From DATJXG01 sp035500455 (GTDB lineage Bacteria; Acidobacteriota; Terriglobia; Terriglobales; Acidobacteriaceae), in NCBI GenBank assembly GCA_035500455.1, contig DATJXG010000413.1:1-13516 (forward strand): a stretch of DNA of 13,516 nt. Reading direction: 5' to 3'. Below the pieces are notes generated by a model. That model made no database searches and was not told where the DNA came from. It was given only the letters and a program-made list of their open reading frames with translations. The translations under genes and the position numbers were made by a program. Below, in pieces: positions 11,582 through 13,516 of this stretch (within the stretch, counting starts at the first letter, position 1; the number at the start of each line of letters is the position of its first letter).

Positions 11582-13516
11582 CGTATTGCGTAATAAAACA
11601 CGAAGCCCAGCAGCCCTATCACCATCACCAGCGCGTACCACTGCACCAGGCCCCATTGAAGCAAGCGCGCGCCCCAGCCCAGCAGGCGTCCCACCGTGGC
11701 CAGGCCGTTCACTCCCACACCGTCAATAATCCATTTATCCCACCACTTGGAAATGTTGCCGGTGAGCCGGGTGAGCCATCCTGCGCCATTCACCGCCCCG
11801 TCGATTACGCGCGCGTCAAATACGGAAGCCGCTTCGCCCAGCCCCATCACTCCCAGACGCACATCGCCCAGCTTGCGGCGGCCGGTGAAGATGTAGTCGT
11901 AGCCCTCATCCACGTAATACTTGTTGAGCAGTACATCGTAGAACAGAGGCACGCCCGATTCGATGGGCTCGGCGTAACCTTTGTCGGCGCTGCGATACGC
12001 CCGCCACGCCAGCCCGCATCCCACGAAGGCGGCGGCCACGGAAAGGAACATCAAGAAATATTCGGTGCCGCTGGTGTGCTCTTCTTCCTTCACTCCCGCG
12101 GCCAGTTGGCGGGTTTCGCCTTCAGCCCGGAAGACTGTGGCTTCCTTGGCGAAAACGGGATCGAGGAAATGGGCGAAGCGGTCGGAGCCGCCCAGGCTGT
12201 GCGGCCATCCCAGGAAGCCGGCGAAAATCGAGCAGAATGCCAGCACCATCAAGGGCACGGTCATGGATTTGGGCGACTCGTGAATGTGGTGCTCCACGTC
12301 GTGGCTCATGCGCGGCTTGCTGTGGAAGGTAAGGAACACCAGCCGGAACATGTAGAAGGAAGTCATGAGCGCGGTGATGAACCCGATCAGCCAAAGCGCG
12401 CGATAGGCGCCGTTTTCCGACGACCACGTCTGCCAGAGAATTTCATCCTTGGAGAAGAAGCCGGCGAAGGGTGGAAAGCCGGCGATGGCGAAAGTGGCGA
12501 TGAGCATGGTCCAGCGGGTGATGGGAATGCGGTGGGCGAGGTCGCCCATGTTGCGCATATCCTGCTCACCGCTCATGGCGTGGATCACCGAGCCCGCGCC
12601 CAGGAAGAGCAGCGCTTTGAAGAATGCGTGGGTAAAAACGTGGAACACGCCCGCCGCGAAGGCCCCCACGCCCAGCGCGAGGAACATGTAGCCCAACTGC
12701 GAAACCGTGGAGTACGCCAGCACCCGCTTGATGTCGTTCTGCACCAGCCCGATAGAAGCCGCGAAAATAGCAGTCAGGGCGCCGATTACGGCGACGATGA
12801 ACATGGTCTTCGGCGCCAGCACAAATAAAGCGTTCGACCGCGCCACCATATACACCCCCGCCGTAACCATGGTTGCGGCGTGGATGAGAGCGGAGACCGG
12901 GGTAGGGCCTTCCATGGCGTCGGGGAGCCAGATGTAGAGCGGCAACTGGGCGGACTTTCCGCAGGCGCCGACGAACAGCAGCAGGGTGGCCGCAGTAATG
13001 ACGGGATCGCCGATGGCAAAACGTCCGCTACGGGCGATGGGGTTGATGGCGCTGAACTGGAAAGATCCGAAGTACCAGGCGATGGTGAACATGCCCAGCA
13101 GGAAGCCGGCGTCACCGATGCGGTTGACGATGAAAGCTTTGTTGGCGGCGTCGCTGGCCGACTTGCGGTGGAAATAAAATCCGATGAGCAGATACGAACA
13201 CAGGCCCACGCCCTCCCAGCCCACGAACATCAAGGCGTAGTTGTTCCCCAGAATCAGGATCAGCATGGAGAACATGAACAGGTTCAGATACCCGAAAAAG
13301 CGGTAGTAGCCATGCTCGTGGGCCATGTAACCCATGGAATAGATGTGGATCAGCATGCCCACGCCGGTGACGAACAGCAGCCAGATGCTGGACAGGGGAT
13401 CGAGGAGGAAGCCGGCGTCGGCGTGGAAGGGCGCGGCGGTCTTGCCGTCGTGGAGGACGTAATTGAGGTGGCCGGTATCGGTGCCCAGCCAGGTGAACAT
13501 TACTTTTTCGTAGGGG
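11578..13516 (-). CDS. nuoL: NADH-quinone oxidoreductase subunit L, 5' end outside window
   Basis: The visible part is about 645 residues and the frame stays open past the Met at 13498-13500 to the window edge (codons reading PYEKV), so that Met is internal: compared with E. coli NuoL, roughly the first 60 residues, including the first membrane helices, are missing. Counting from that Met, E96 (MFVGWEGVGLCSYLLIGF), K182 (GACGKSAQLPL) and H207 (PVSALIHAATMVTAGVYM) are the proton-channel residues and family signature; FFSKDEIL and the RVLAYSTVSQLGYMFLALG segment follow. The C-terminal part after the EEEHTSGTE loop holds the long lateral helix region and a last membrane helix (ALVMVIGLLGFVFYYAIR). 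It is the largest antiporter-like proton pump of complex I. The stop TAG is shared with an inverted REP-like copy. It is the first of nuoL-nuoM-nuoN; nuoK is expected just beyond the edge. Confidence 0.97.
   Translation of the reverse strand, partial: PYEKVMFTWLGTDTGHLNYVLHDGKTAAPFHADAGFLLDPLSSIWLLFVTGVGMLIHIYSMGYMAHEHGYYRFFGYLNLFMFSMLILILGNNYALMFVGWEGVGLCSYLLIGFYFHRKSASDAANKAFIVNRIGDAGFLLGMFTIAWYFGSFQFSAINPIARSGRFAIGDPVITAATLLLFVGACGKSAQLPLYIWLPDAMEGPTPVSALIHAATMVTAGVYMVARSNALFVLAPKTMFIVAVIGALTAIFAASIGLVQNDIKRVLAYSTVSQLGYMFLALGVGAFAAGVFHVFTHAFFKALLFLGAGSVIHAMSGEQDMRNMGDLAHRIPITRWTMLIATFAIAGFPPFAGFFSKDEILWQTWSSENGAYRALWLIGFITALMTSFYMFRLVFLTFHSKPRMSHDVEHHIHESPKSMTVPLMVLAFCSIFAGFLGWPHSLGGSDRFAHFLDPVFAKEATVFRAEGETRQLAAGVKEEEHTSGTEYFLMFLSVAAAFVGCGLAWRAYRSADKGYAEPIESGVPLFYDVLLNKYYVDEGYDYIFTGRRKLGDVRLGVMGLGEAASVFDARVIDGAVNGAGWLTRLTGNISKWWDKWIIDGVGVNGLATVGRLLGWGARLLQWGLVQWYALVMVIGLLGFVFYYAIR

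Overview
The window looks like chromosomal DNA from a GC-rich member of the Acidobacteriota (Terriglobia/Koribacter-like). This is inferred from the style of the proteins (RecR, YbaB, a HEAT/PilZ giant, AtpE with a signal-like leader) and from intergenic DNA packed with short-period repeats. No rRNA gene is present to prove the taxonomy. All genes are chromosomal housekeeping or regulatory types. No phage, insertion sequence, transposase or CRISPR array was seen.

Layout, left to right. (1) 1-1566, plus strand: the classical dnaX(3' end)-ybaB-recR recombination/replication cluster. Each of its two gaps holds an AT-rich inverted repeat, and the second ends three bases before the recR start codon. 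(2) 1567-2335: a gene-poor spacer. It holds two tandem copies of a 138-bp repeat, a candidate small-RNA gene (promoter-like boxes 1981-2009, three hairpins, strong intrinsic terminator 2198-2230) and a CTTTGCG-type inverted repeat. (3) 2336-2893, minus strand: a small PD-(D/E)XK nuclease-like protein of unknown role. (4) 3171-5852, plus strand: an 893-residue protein with helical repeats, a Gly/Thr-rich linker and a C-terminal PilZ (c-di-GMP-binding type) domain. Its reading frame appears to begin further upstream, at a non-ATG codon. (5) 5894-5925: a perfect hairpin with a GNRA loop lying between converging transcription units. (6) 5941-7917, minus strand: the Fo part of ATP synthase, in transcription order atpZ-atpI-atpB-atpE, with no F1 genes. 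(7) 8256-13516, minus strand: nuoL (running off the right edge)-nuoM-nuoN, the three antiporter-like proton-pumping subunits of respiratory complex I.

How the genes work together: the right half pairs generators of proton motive force (NuoL/M/N) with the consumer's membrane motor (AtpB/AtpE plus the assembly/accessory proteins AtpI and AtpZ), all on one strand. The left half is DNA maintenance (clamp loader, YbaB nucleoid protein, RecR).

The most unusual signal is not a gene but the spacer DNA. Nearly every gap carries a different low-complexity repeat, often with a 7-bp period, placed hard against start or stop codons. A REP/BIME-like pair donates the last bases of nuoL, and a compact structured-RNA candidate sits at 2016-2230.
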